Shown here: positions 43,720 through 55,107 of the stretch, one piece after another | How the letters are laid out: the number at the start of each line of letters is the position of its first letter | How positions within the stretch are numbered: position 1 is the stretch's first letter | Assembly: GCA_025617375.2 (NCBI GenBank) | Contig: JAMYGW020000008.1 | Coordinates: 1,240,001 to 1,304,000, forward strand | Direction of reading: 5' to 3' | Source: Acarospora socialis | Lineage: Eukaryota > Ascomycota > Lecanoromycetes > Acarosporales > Acarosporaceae | Length of the DNA: 64,000 bases | Translations under genes and position numbers: made by a program | Notes under the pieces: generated by a model | The model's input: the letters and a program-made list of their open reading frames with translations, nothing else | Database searches by the model: none | Told to the model about the DNA's origin: nothing

Positions 43720-44862
43720 GTTTGAAGGCCTATCCCCCGATTGTTGAAGTTGCTTTAATTGCTTATCGGTAATGCTTGCGAACTGCGATGGAAAGCGAAG
43801 GTGCTGGCGTCTGCGGGGGCTAATTCTCTTTGGCGGTTCACGGCCGAAACCATGGCAAGGATACCTGCTTTGGCAGCTACCGCTAGCTTGCTTTTTCATT
43901 TCGTGACCAAGTGCTTTGCGATATTTTGACCTAGGAATGGCATGTATAAAGGGCTACTACTTTCCCCGCTCGTTCTCAATCAGAAGAGACAGGAACATCG
44001 AGTTTATTGATGCGACTACTTCTTTATCTCCAAACACATAACAGCTGTACCGCCAACCGTCCTTCTTCAGTATGCATCTCGCTACTTCCTCTTCCTTCCC
44101 CGCTCCGAGTCTCATCTCAGTTAGACTCCAAGTCGTTCAAGTTTCTGCGATTGACTACTCTCCCATGATTGTCCCGTTGTATCCCAAAGCTGGCACAGGT
44201 CTTCTCTAAACATCTCTTGAAAACGCCACCGTCGGTTGTAGTAGGTGACTCTTTTGAGCCTGAGATTGTCAATGCTAATGTAACTGATTCTTTCCCAACA
44301 TTTCTAGTGGGCCCGAGAATGGTACAATGCTCCGCTCGGGAACACGCTCCATACGCCAACAAACGCTGGCCCAGGAAGCCATGTACACACTATAGGCCTT
44401 CCCGTCAAGTGTGATTTACAGAGGATAGGGCAAGATCTAACTAGCGAGATCCTGGCGTAGAGGGTCTTGGCTTGAGGGTGGCTTTCTATAGCACGGATAT
44501 TCGAACAAGACGAATCCGGGGTTCTGACTCATGAGTGTGGACTGGAGGGACAGTCATCCACTGCGTTCGGCGAGGGTTGGAGACTGGGTCGTTGTCTCTC
44601 TACCGGATCTTGTTACATATGCCCCATGTTGGGATGGGATATTGTGATATTGGAACATCGTGCGGAATACTGGGAGACGTTGTCTCCTTGAATCGAACGG
44701 TTTGAGAATTTCTGAACGTCAAGTCTAGCTACGCTCGAATTTAAGACGACGCTTCGAGAGATCACCCGTCTAGAACCTTGAATCTTGCCTACAACGCCGT
44801 GCTTTTCCTGCCTACGCGCCGTTGTACCACGTAGAATAAACTTGGAGACCTGAAAGACCGAT
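43720..44862. other. 1.1 kb intergenic region between convergent genes
   Basis: Small frames such as 44117-44362 (minus) and 44169-44414 (plus) overlap each other and lack family resemblance. Nothing else is visible. Confidence 0.45.
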
Positions 44863-46546
44863 CTATTTGCAGCGCTTCTCAACTATATTCGGTCCGTTTT
44901 CCTCGTACTCCTTTTTCGAGATCCACATCTACAGCAGACACACGCGTTCGTCAGTCCCAGCCCTATCCCCGAACAAGCGATTCAGGAGAGTCAGACTTAC
45001 CTGATGGAAAGTGCCCAAACTAGCCAAGATACTACCGCCGATCCAGCTTGCAAACCTGCGCTCGGACGTATTCCCCGGCGCGGAGATGCGGACACGTGGG
45101 GACGGGTAGAGGGCCATGAGCTCGTGGTTGAGCCGGTCGTTGAAGCCGTAGAGGAGCGAGGTGCCGCCGGTGATGACGACGTTGGATAGGAGGTGCGGGC
45201 GGATGTCGGAGTCGACTTGGCTGAGGGAGGATTGGATGAGATTTGGTATCGTTTGGCTTTGTGGTGGGACGGGGTTGTCGGCGTCCTGAGGAGCAAAGTT
45301 AGTTTGAGGCGTTCTTCTGCGATGAAGGGGTCGGGGTGGTGCGTGTACTGTGAAGGCCATCTTGGCGTCGAACATGCCCTCTGCGGCTCGGTATCGTTCG
45401 GCGCCGAACATCTGGTTCCATCCGTCGGGCATCTCGAATGGCCGTCCTGGTAATGTTTTGGCGTATTCTTCGTTTGTGGTCCCGTGCTGGCCGTGCCCGG
45501 CGAATCGGCCGGGCCCGGGCCATACTTGTACCACGCTCTCCTTGAACTCGGTGAGGACCCTCTCTTCTTGGAAACGTCTGAAAGAGTCATGCGGTGCAGC
45601 GCCTGGTGCGAAGGTTTTGTAAGTTGCGTGCGCAGGTGCGCCGGCGTCGACGGGTGTTTTGGAGCTGATGAGGTAGTGTGGTGTCAGGGTTACAGGAGGT
45701 TGGGAGCTGGAGAATAGAAGGCGGAGCTGCTGGGAGACGAAGTTTCCAGCAAGCGGAGAGCGAGCGACGCCTTTCTTGAGAATTAAGCCGTCGTGGACCG
45801 GGGTCACTGAGATGTTGGCTGCACCGATGTCTACGACCAGCGCTGTGGCCTTTCCGGCCGCAAAGCTTAATATATGATTTAGTTACCGTAGAACCAGCGA
45901 TGGGAGAGCGAAGTCCTCCTACATACGCTGCTAGAACCCCGTTACGTGCAAGCCAGAAAGCGGGGCAGCCCCAGCTCTCCATGGCTATTTCTATGCCCTT
46001 TTCCCGGCCCTTGCCTGAGTTCCAACCCGTCTCCGTCATCAACAATGGGTTCTCCTCGAGCGGCTTCTCCTGCTCCTGCGCCCCTTCCATGTCCACATCC
46101 ATGTTACTGTTATCGGCATCGTTAAGGCCGTTTGACATAGGGTTCCCAGGCTTTGCATTCGTGAGCCGAGACGTAATGGCGTACTCCCAAAGCTTCGCTG
46201 CGGTGTCCCAGTCCTCAACCGTACCATCCTTGGACATGGGATTGTTGATCGCTAGGTTCGGTAAGGGCGTGTGTATTGAGTTGTCACCAAAGAGGAGCTT
46301 CTCAGTGCTGTTCGGAGATGAGAGAACACCATAGTACGATGGAGTTACCGATTTGGGGACATCTTCTCCTGCGAAGCCGGCGCGTGTGCTCGAGTAGCCA
46401 GGGTCGAGGACAAGGGCGGATATTTCATCTGCATGGACTCGTGTTAAGACAGTAACCTCTAAAGGTAATTCTAAGGTTGAAGATGACATACCACCACCGT
46501 ACTCCACATTCGATGGTGGGATTGAGGAACTCTGGACCCCCGCCAT
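44863..46546 (-). CDS. ARP4: actin-related protein 4 (ARP4), chromatin remodelling subunit
   Basis: Nuclear actin-related protein shared by the NuA4 acetyltransferase and the INO80 and SWR1 remodellers (family knowledge). Exons 46492-46546, 45927-46428, 45349-45865, 45001-45285 and 44863-44928 give 474 residues. [20 protein letters not shown] is the ATP-binding phosphate-1 region, with [13 protein letters not shown] after it. The acidic, methionine/aspartate-rich insert near residues 115-150 is typical of ARP4. [20 protein letters not shown] is phosphate 2. [20 protein letters not shown] is the adenosine loop, and [20 protein letters not shown] leads to the short last exon [20 protein letters not shown], the conserved actin-fold end. 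The terminal lysine after that cysteine is followed by TAG. Confidence 0.93.
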
Positions 46547-46831
46547 CTTTGGCACAAGGCGCCTACTTCCTCACCAGACTGATCGGTGGATAGATCCGAG
46601 TTGCTCTCGGTCAGCAAATACTTGATTAGAGAGATTTTGTTTGATCCAGAACTTTAGGATTGGCGGATTCGAGCTTTGGATATGCGGCGTCGAGTTAATT
46701 GGCAGATGTCCCTGCATGGGTCAAGCTTCCCCGGGATGGATGATCCTAACCTCCGGTCACCGAGGCCCCTTAGGCCAAACACATCAACAACCACCCAGAT
46801 GTGATGAGCGGCGTATGATTTCTTTTGTACA
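46547..46831. promoter_or_regulatory. shared divergent promoter, ARP4 and GUP1
   Basis: 285 bp separate the two start codons. No named element was identified. Confidence 0.5.
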
Positions 46832-49005
46832 ATGGGGTTGTTCGCGATAGTCAAGAGGCTATACTCTCTTGACACTCTGGACACTCGGTTTACAACATCC
46901 TCCCGCGCACCACCAAGGGACGCGCGATCACGCATAGATCCAGCACAGCCTCCACCTGGCAGAACATTGTTGAGCATTGGTGAGAAGGAGAGCAAGGCGG
47001 CGACCGAAAGAAGCTCAGATGCCTCGCCGTCAAGATGGAGAACACTGGAGTTCTTCGTGTACTACTTTGCCTTCATCACTGTTGTGCCAATGATGTTTAA
47101 GGTCACCTACGATGTCTCGAAAGGTTCGCAACTCCCGAAAGCTTCTATAATCTGCGCCTACTCCCCTGAGTCTGTAGATGACTCTTCGCGTTGTTGCTAA
47201 TCAACTACTGGAACAGAAACCCATCCGAACTATTCCAGTTACGCCCATTTACTCTCCCCGGGGTGGATCCCGGGGCGTAAAGTCGATAACTCGGACGCTC
47301 AGTATTCGACTTTCAGAGACAATATACCTTACATGTTTCTCGTTCTTGCCCTGCATCCTCTTCTGCGACGCCTGTACAATACTATATATTCTGTTCCCGA
47401 GTCCAAGACTACTGCGCCATCCCAATCGCCCAACCGCAAGGCGGCAAACCCTACCTCCTCACTAGTCTCTAGTGCAACCGCAGATGCTCGCCTTACCCAA
47501 CGAGTCTCCTTTGACCTCCTCTTTGCTGCTGTTTTTCTCTGTGCTTTGCATGGGTTCTCGGCGCTAAAAGTCTTCCTTATTCTCTATATCAATTTCATGT
47601 TAGCGACCCGTTTGCCCAAAGCGCAGATACCCTTCGCTACTTGGATTTTTAATGTTGGTATATTGTTTGCGAATGAGTATTACAAGGGATATCCGTATGG
47701 GAGACTTGTCAAGTACATATTACCGGCATCAGGTACAGCTCAAACTAGTTCCGAGAAGGACATAGGAGGCGACTGGGGATCATGGTTAGATGCATACGGG
47801 GGGCTTATACCTAGATGGGAGATATTGTTCAACATCACGGTCTTGCGCCTGGTCAGCTTCAATCTCGATTACTACTGGAGTCTAGATCGGAACGGCGGAA
47901 GCCCCGTCGAGGTACGTCAGATTTCAAACAGACATTATGGACTGCAATCCCAAAAGGCTCACAGTCACAAGAAGAAGCAGCTAGATCCCGCAAACCTTTC
48001 CGAACGAGAGAGGGTCGACACACCGGCCAGACCGCAAGACTATTCTTTCCGTAACTATCTCGCATATATTTTGTACTCACCACTCTATCTGGCTGGGCCA
48101 ATACTCACCTTCAATGACTACATTTCTCAATTGCGATACACCCCCTCTAGTATCAAAACCGACCGGACCATCCTCTACGCCATACGGTTCCTCATCACTC
48201 TTCTCACCATGGAACTAGTTCTCCATTTCATCTACGCCGTCGCCATCTCCAAAGCCCAGCCTGCTTGGCAGGTATACACGCCATTTCAGCTCAGCATGCT
48301 CGGCTATTTCAACCTCCACATTATCTGGCTAAAGCTCCTCCTACCGTGGCGATTCTTCCGACTCTGGGCTCTACTCGATAACGTGGACCCACCCGAGAAT
48401 ATGGTCCGCTGCATGTCAGACAACTACTCCGCCCTGGCGTTCTGGCGAGGCTGGCATCGCAGCTTCAACCGGTGGATCGTTCGCTATATCTACATTCCCC
48501 TCGGCGGCAGTGGCGGGCCGGGCACGCACGGCTACTGGGGCAAGGCACGAGCGATGGTGAACTTCCTTCTTGTCTTCACCTTCGTGGCTATATGGCACGA
48601 TATCAATCTCAAGTTGCTGATATGGGGCTGGCTCATCACACTCTTTGTCTTGCCCGAGGTCCTGGCTGGACTGCTGTTCCCGAAGCGGGAATGGCAGAGC
48701 CATAAGGAGGCTTATCGGATCATTTGCAGTGTCGGAGCTGTAGGCAACATTCTGATGATGATGGCTGCGAATCTGGTGGGATTCGCTGTTGGACTGGATG
48801 GGTTGAAGGGCTTGGTGCAAGGGATTGTGGGTTCATACTACGGTACGTCGTCGCGGTCGCTGAGGGTTCTGCCGAGTTTAATTGACGTGTTTCACTAGGT
48901 ATTGTGTTCCTCGGCGCTGCGTGCACCTGTCTGTTCATCGGCGTTCAAGTGATGTTCGAGGTCCGAGAGCAAGAATTGAGAGAAGGCATCAGGATGAAAT
49001 GCTAG
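46832..49005 (+). CDS. GUP1: GUP1-type membrane-bound O-acyltransferase
   Basis: ER multispanning MBOAT enzyme that re-acylates GPI-anchor lipids; first named for glycerol uptake in yeast. Exons 46832-47123, 47217-47911, 47972-48842 and 48899-49005 give 654 residues, a normal size. After a polar N-terminus come a first membrane segment (FFVYYFAFITVVPMMFKVTY) and LLSPGWIPGRKVDNSDAQYS. The conserved block continues LAYILYSPLYLAGPILTFND, then DNYSALAFWRGWHRSFNRWI and RYIYIPLGG. The catalytic histidine sits in FTFVAIWHDINLKLLIWGWL. The 60-bp intron at 47912-47971 is a multiple of three with no stop; removing it joins SPVE to KKQLDPANLSERERV as in relatives. The last exon ends MFEVREQELREGIRMKC. 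Confidence 0.92.
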
Positions 49006-49487
49006 GCTCTCTTTACCAAGGACTTAGGAACAACTATGTGTCAAGTTCTGGGAACTGATAGCTTTGATTTGTTTTCGCTTCTGCGCACTGTATGCTGCCG
49101 CGAATGATCAAGGCATGTTAGGCTTTGGGCATTAGACTTTCAGGCTTTGTGTGCGGTCGTGCCTTGATTGCTAGCATATGGAAGCGGTGTATAGCAATAG
49201 CGTCAGATATAGGTTGGAGAATCCGCATGCACAGCTCCCATTTGTGCCAACAGGGCAAGTTAAGCGTACTGTTTTAAGAGTTTGCCATATTTCGAGATGC
49301 TGGTCGACGATCTAAGCAAGCGGAAAGCGTTGGCACTCAAACCAACATGTCCTGGTAAAGATACGCAGCGCAAATACTTGCCAGCAGTTATCCGGAATCA
49401 TATAAATTGACTCCATTCCGCAGTGATGGCGTCAAAACTCTTCGAGTCAATCCAAGAAGGAAAGTCATCAACGGCTTAGGAGACGAC
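49006..49487. other. intergenic with duplicated promoter block
   Basis: Includes the segment 49298-49342, which recurs at 50713-50758 upstream of the related ORF. No other feature seen. Confidence 0.5.
49298..49342 (+). repeat. upstream repeat block, copy 1
   Basis: Begins TGCTGGTC and ends GGCACTCAAAC; its last 21 bases match copy 2 at 19 positions. It lies 146 bp before an AGACGACATG start context, as copy 2 lies 150 bp before the same string. Confidence 0.65.
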
Positions 49488-50079
49488 ATGGACTCCCAAA
49501 CGCCGCCCCATGCGTACCAAGCCGCACGACTGACACTAATTTGGAGGAACTTCTCCAATGCGACCATGCGCAGGACGACATGGGTTTCCTGAACCCGCCC
49601 AGTGCCGACCAAACCACAGATACAGACTCTAATTCTGAGGAGCGCCACATTTTCCGCCTTTTCGCCATCCCTCAACACGTCAATGTCGAAGTCAAGAACG
49701 AAGTACTCCAATTTCTGATCTTTGTACACTCCGAAGAGCTGCTCGAGGACGACCGATTCTATGGTTCGTCTGAGTGTAGTGGGCGGCAGTGACGGCGATC
49801 CGGATCAAGTGGTCCTTGTGGAAACCTTCGAGAGAGAAAGGACAGCCGATTACGGATGCTGCTCCGATGATGGCGAAGCCGAACTGGGGGACGACTTGTC
49901 TGTTGGAGTTTGAGTACTACGAGAACTATTGGGGTGTGATAAAGTCTCTGATCAACCGGGGTTTGTTGGACCAGGGTAGGGTGATTGATCCGGATTTGGA
50001 GGATGGGGTGGAGCTTATGGAGAAATTGAGGGGAAGAAGTTGTGGATGTATGGAGTACATTTATAGCATAAACCCCTAA
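49488..50079 (+). pseudogene. small unrecognised gene, copy 1, probably broken or spliced
   Basis: The ATG at 49488 (in AGACGACATG) opens MDSQTPPHAYQAARLTLIWR but stops after 35 codons. The neighbouring frame then reads EERHIFRLFAIPQHVNVEVK with EVLQFLIFVHSEELLEDDRF. A third reads EYYENYWGVIKSLINRGLLD followed by VIDPDLEDGVELMEKLRGR, ending at 50079. The last segment resembles the C-terminus of copy 2 (50908-51294) in pattern: R.L...V..D.E..VE..EKLR.R. No single frame spans it, and I could not place introns with confidence, so it is a relic or an unresolved spliced gene. No family recognised. Confidence 0.4.
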
Positions 50080-50712
50080 GCGGGACAATAAGACAAGTAG
50101 ATCAACAGTGAATCGGGGCGTTGATAAGATGGAAAAGAGCAGTACTACTTATCCTTCACGGATATAAGAAATTATCAAAGTACCTGTTGCTTGAGAATAC
50201 TGATCTCTGCGAAAATGGGTGTGAGGGAATCAGATGACCGATAGCCGTACCAAATCTGTCTTTTTGGAATGGGCTGCGCCTGTGAAGAAATCCGCAACCT
50301 ATAATCGATAGACACATTTGCTCTTCATTCAGCTGCGAACCTGTCAATGCTGAGATGATAAGCTCTGATGAGTTGATGTTGTTGATGGTAGAGTCTTGGC
50401 GCGAATAGTCAGACACATCTGCTGAGGTGGTGTGCTTATTATCTTTATGCCGATCTGGCTTGTGCGTGTACTGCCAGTAGAGCGATGTATTTCTCTCCCT
50501 CGTTGGGTAAACTGCTCGGGACATCCAAAATGTAAGATGAAGCTTTCAAAGCTTCTTTGTATTCGTGGCTTGTTTGCTCGAACTGTACAGGATATGATGT
50601 GTTACCCAGTAACTGTGTTGGAAGTGCTGTGCCCGTGAGGCACATGATAACCTCAATAGTTTGCTTGGACGAAGGATGCTCCCAGATCAGACCGTTTGTA
50701 GTAGAGATGAAG

Positions 50713-50758
50713 TGCTGGTCAAAAGCGTAAAACAAGTGGACAGCGCTGGCACTCAAAC
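50713..50758 (+). repeat. upstream repeat block, copy 2
   Basis: Partner of 49298-49342: both run TGCTGGTC to GGCACTCAAAC with scattered changes and one-base length difference. It lies upstream of the intact small ORF at 50908. Confidence 0.65.
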
Positions 50759-50907
50759 GAGCTCAAGAGAAGCAGCAAAGATGGTTAGAACAGGGAACAG
50801 ACATATAAAAGGGCTTCTCCCAGATCAACACTCATCAATTCCTCACAGTCGATCGCAGCAACAACGCCTTGCAAGAAGCCACACAACTCACATTTATTCT
50901 AGACGAC

Positions 50908-51294
50908 ATGAATCAACCTCTGGCCAACGGAATCGTTCCCCATCAACTCCGCATCACCCTCTTCAGCATCAATCGCCTCAACCTACCTATTGTGCGGACA
51001 CAAGTGAGCGAGATGCAGGGTTCCTTACGTGGCCTGTTCGATACGCCGGCTGAAAGTTATGTGGGAATCCTCGACGGCAGTCCAGGTATCCCATACAAAG
51101 TAGTCCTCGCCATAGTTGTGAGACACCCTGCAGACAACCCGTACCCTCGTTGCGCCGACATCCTTAGCGCTATGGTTGTGGACCGTACATTGTACAACAG
51201 GGAAGAAGTTGAGCCGGATTCAGAAGAAGAAATGGAGATAAAGGAGAAGTTGAGAAACAGATTTGTGGAAGAGGAGTATGGGATCATTTTGTAG
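50908..51294 (+). CDS. small unrecognised protein, copy 2
   Basis: An intact frame of 128 residues from the ATG in AGACGACATG. It reads MNQPLANGIVPHQLRITLFS, VSEMQGSLRGLFDTPAESYV, YKVVLAIVVRHPADNPYPRC and ends with a very acidic stretch (VEPDSEEEMEIKEKLRNRFV, EEEYGIIL). No signal peptide, membrane segment or known motif. The frame is open for about 30 codons upstream of the ATG, so a first exon could be missing. It is preceded by a duplicated promoter block and a TATAAAAG at about 50806, supporting transcription. It appears paralogous to the damaged copy 1, about 1.4 kb upstream. Function unknown. Confidence 0.5.
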   Translation: MNQPLANGIVPHQLRITLFSINRLNLPIVRTQVSEMQGSLRGLFDTPAESYVGILDGSPGIPYKVVLAIVVRHPADNPYPRCADILSAMVVDRTLYNREEVEPDSEEEMEIKEKLRNRFVEEEYGIIL

Positions 51295-52372
51295 CGGACA
51301 ACAGACCACGTTGCTTCTGATCGATTGATATGGGAGTGCGGTGTATGAGTGTTCTGACGTATCTGATAAGATTATAGACCAAAGACAAGATGGAGCTTTA
51401 GTATCTATCGCATCCGTACTTCCAGACTTCATATAATGGGGCGATTCGGTGACCACAAGCCGCCTTTCAGAAAAGTCGTAGTCGGAGAAGGATCACTTCT
51501 TTCAGACCGGCGTGCAATCGCCCAATTATCTTTCTCTGCAGACGAACTGTCCTCACGATACAGAGGCAGAAGAAGACCTTTTTGTCTGTCTATTGCCCTG
51601 TTGAATGCAAACAAGAGATGACTGCTTTCCACCTTCACACGTCGTCCTTCCGCTAGCTCCCCACTAAACTAGCGCCATCGTTACCACGGATTGACGGTGG
51701 CAGGTCGCACTGAACCCCACCATCCCTGCACGAAAGTAAACAAGCACCCACTCATCACCTACTCCGTACCAGCCACCAGCACCACCAACCTTTGCACGAG
51801 ATAGATCTACTCCCAATGCACATGGCTGGCAGACCCAATTTACCGCCATATACAAGAGGCTCAATTCTGCTGCATACCGACGTTCAATTTTCTCCGTAAT
51901 ACAGACACCCGCATTACTTTCGAATCGCATCTTACGACGTCACGAATCATTGCGCTGTTTGTCCTATAGGAGAGTGTTGGATCTATCTCGCATACTCAGC
52001 CACTGTCGCCGAAACCATTAACCATAAAGGTATGTTAGGAAAAGGATCACTATCGGACGCAGGAGTGCTAATGGACGCTGCTTCACAGTCGCCCCTTACG
52101 ACCTCATTCATCGTCTCTCCAAAGCCTACCACAACACATCAGCTTCCACCACCCTCTCTCCCACTCGACCAGCACGCCCTCCTAAACCCTCCTCGCCTTT
52201 CAATCCTCAACCCCCATTTCCTCCTCCCACCCCCGCTACAACCAACATCAAACCAGCTCGCACGACCGATCTGAGGCCCTTGAACGCCCTCAACCACCTC
52301 CCTCACACGTCCCTCACCGCCGTTGCCACTCCTCCATCCTCCAAACCCCACCCACTCAGACCACCACTCAAA
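51295..52372. other. intergenic with long leader of small membrane protein
   Basis: Frames at 51436-51621 and 51664-51930 are not supported. From about 52085 the plus strand is pyrimidine/proline-codon-rich, consistent with a long CT-rich leader for the following small ORF. CATAAAGGTATGTTAGG near 52022-52038 could begin a leader intron. Confidence 0.4.
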
Positions 52373-52516
52373 ATGGTAGCTCGCAACCTCGTCGTAGCGA
52401 TCATCATCATCATCCTCTTCATCGTCCTCGCCATCGTCGGCTACAGCATCTACGCCATCCAGAACCAAGTCTCGCTCTTCCCCGGACGGACGCCCGTCGA
52501 TGACGAGGAGGCCTGA
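52373..52516 (+). CDS. 47-residue single-pass membrane protein
   Basis: The ATG at 52373 (CAAAATGGTAGC context) encodes MVARNL followed by one strongly hydrophobic isoleucine-rich helix (about residues 7-27). It continues YAIQNQVSLFPGRTPVDDEE and ends with alanine and the stop. A basic residue precedes and an acidic tail follows the helix, suggesting the N-terminus faces the cytosol. Upstream in-frame codons from 52280 are proline/histidine-rich and look like leader, so the short form is preferred. It may be a small subunit or assembly factor of an organellar complex, but no family is recognised. High GC after the stop. Confidence 0.55.
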   Translation: MVARNLVVAIIIIILFIVLAIVGYSIYAIQNQVSLFPGRTPVDDEEA

Positions 52517-53249
52517 CCCAACTGACGGCCGGGCGGAGCGGGAGACTGTGCAGCGGACCCGAGCGGACTGCTGTGGAGCGGGGCGTGCTGCAGCGCAGAT
52601 AGACCGGCCTAGCGAAGGGAAGGGACGGGAAGTGGATCTATGAGAGGGAGAGTGTGTATATAGGGGAGCATTGGCAAAGCGTGGAGTTTCGGTTTGCTTG
52701 CTTGCAAGTGGAGGGCTGCGTAGATTTGGGATCAGGGATTTAAGCGTCGCATCGATTTATACGCACAATTTTTGTTGTTGATACTTGGAGGATAAATGGG
52801 CGACTGGGTCCTTGTTCTCGATATAGCGAAGGGTGGGACATGTAGCATAGCGTTGGCAATCACCCAGATATTATGTATGAGAGAGAACAGATTGTTAGAT
52901 GGCCTGCTTTCATGCACTATAGATGGAGTACATACTCTACATAAGATCAACCCCCCCCTGTTGCCGTCCTCTCCTCTAAGCTACGTGCACCCTCCTCTTT
53001 CGATGTCGATGGAAACAGGATAGTAGGGGGATATAGTACGAGGACAGCACGCAGCGAAGCTCATTTACCAACGACCAGCCAAAAAGATGCAGTTTATCGA
53101 TTCACATCAAACGAAAGCGGAAAGAAAAGAAAAGGACCACGCAATAGATCGAAACTCCAGACACCAACACCAATACTCCAGGACCACACTCGCACTACCC
53201 ATGCGAGACTCTTTCACCCACTCACTTGCCCACTCACTCGCTTATTCAT
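52517..53249. other. intergenic between convergent genes
   Basis: No supported gene. Imperfect ACTCACT/CACTCG repeats lie at about 53211-53245 near the 3' end of the neighbouring minus-strand gene. Confidence 0.45.
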
Positions 53250-55107
53250 TCAATCAACCCCTTTATCCCCGTTAACACCCACCCCAACAAACTCACCCGC
53301 ACTCAACCCCATCAACATCTGCCCATGAATGAACCCCTCAGCATCCATCCCCCCAACACCAACACCAACCCCATTCCCCTCAATGCCATCTAACACCATC
53401 CCATCCGCATGCCCGTCCTGTCCATGCCCACCATGACCCTGCAAACTCGGATCCAGCACGCCGCGGTCCATGACTGCCTGCGGAGCACGCCCGCCCGCAC
53501 CATTGCCCGGTTGCGGCCGCGGCCGCGACTGTGGCGGCGCGTGGTGATCCGGCTCCTCGCCCTCGGCGTCCGCGTCTTCCAAGTCCTCGTCTAGGTTTGC
53601 GACGTCGACGTTGTTCGTGTTGGCGTTGGCATCCGCGTTTGCGCCGGGCCCGCGTAATGCGGAGTGGCCGTTCACCATGCCACCAGCAGTGCCGGCGTCG
53701 CGCTGCGGGGCGGAGAAGTTACGCGTCCGGTGCGACGACGACGGGGTGGTGATGGTGTCGGGGAGGGGTTTTTGCGCGGCCATGCCTGAGGTCGATTTTT
53801 GGTGGTGGTGGATGACAGCCTTCCACTTGTCGACGAGCGTGTCGTAATCCAGCGCGGCGAGGTCCAGGCCGGATTTGCTCATTTCCTTGATCGCGTCTTG
53901 CGGGACGGGGATGGAGGTGGGTGGGAAGAGGAGGAACTCGCGCGGTTGCTGGCATTTGCTCAGCTGGTCGACTTGCGCGCGGAGGCGGAGCACTTCTTGC
54001 TCGGCGTTCTCGAGGCTGGCGGCTGTGGCTTTTTGCTTGTCTTGCTCGCGCGCGTAGGCGCGGAGGACTTCGAGGCGCCAGGATTCTTGGCGTTGTTTTT
54101 CAGGGACGACCTTCCAGTGATTGAAGGCACTCGTCAGGTGTTTCATTACTTTATCTTGCTCCTGCTGCGCCTGTTGGTCGCTGTAGTTGTAGCCGTTGAT
54201 GTGTCCATTTGCGTGGTTGCGCTGATCTTTGCGACCTTCCGCGACTGCCCTCTCAGACCGCCATCGTCGATATGTTTCCTGAAAATATTGCCGTAGAGGT
54301 TCTAGTTGCGCTGGGCCTGGCGCTTCTATTGACCAAGAACTTGTCGTGGAGAATGGCTGTCCCGAGAAGAGTGTAGGCGGAGCATGGAGGCAGCGCAAAC
54401 ATAGCGCAGGATATGTCAAGGAGAACGGGTCGAAATCGAAAGGGGTCGGGGCAGGCTGACTGCGAGCACTAGGCGAAGGGACCATCAGTATTCCCCAGTT
54501 CCACGTCCCAAAAGACCACTCACCTCGCAGCCCTGAGACTTCCGAGTACCTCTTTCAACGCCAAGTCCACCGCGCGTCCGGTCTCTGCATCGTCCAAGAT
54601 GTTCTGCCGCCGAGCGAATTCATTCTTCACGGACGCCCTCCGTGAATTGTCTCGCCGAAGATCCATCTGCGCGGCATTTTGCCTCGGTGTCGGCGGCAAG
54701 TCGTTGATGACTCCAGTCGCATGCCAAGTCGCAGCATTGAGCCTGGTCCCCACGCCCCCCGGATGCGGTCCGTCGCCGTGACCTCTGCCTCGAGAGGGTG
54801 AGCGCGGACCGGTCAGTGGCGATGGTTTCGAGGCCGTCGGTGTCGACGTTTCCCGCTTGGCGGAGGAGTTGCGGGCTTGCCGTCTGGTGATGTTCCCGCG
54901 CATTCGGCGGATCTCGTCCACGTTATGTATGCCATCTGGTGGTTTGGGGTTCTTCTCCTTGACGTAGAGGTCCAGATGCCGCCCGAGGGACGAAGACGTG
55001 AAAAACTGACCGCAGAAGTCGCAGCGTCGGTCTTTCGCTGCTGGCGTTTTGGCTGGTGTGCCGGAGTCGGCGGTCGAGCCAGGAGTAGCTATCGATGGCT
55101 CTGCCAT
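53250..55107 (-). CDS. fungal zinc-finger protein of unknown function
   Basis: Two exons (54524-55107, 53250-54459) joined across a 64-bp intron give 597 residues. Near the N-terminus is RRCDFCGQFFTSSSLGRHLD, a C2H-type finger, continued by LYVKEKNPKPPDGIHNVDEI and RRMRGNITRRQARNSS, a block I associate with conserved but uncharacterised ascomycete proteins. AVDLALKEVLGSLRAA crosses the intron into TPFDFDPFSLTYPALCLRCL, supporting one gene rather than two. A glutamine/glutamate-rich coiled coil lies mid-protein (EQEVLRLRAQVDQLSKC). The tail is glycine-, asparagine- and aspartate-rich with a repeated GVGVG pattern. Nuclear role likely from the finger, but no partner can be named. Confidence 0.78.

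Noticed and set aside
44117-44414. Overlapping ORFs on both strands between the hypothetical gene and ARP4
   Set aside because: Neither reads like a protein family and they overlap almost completely, as chance frames do.
51436-51930. Short ORFs on both strands upstream of the 47-residue membrane protein
   Set aside because: No domain or conserved feature; the sequence looks like ordinary leader and intergenic DNA.
52200-52372. N-terminal extension of the small membrane protein from 52280
   Set aside because: The added residues are proline/histidine-rich and unlike the rest; a pyrimidine-rich leader explains the open frame better.
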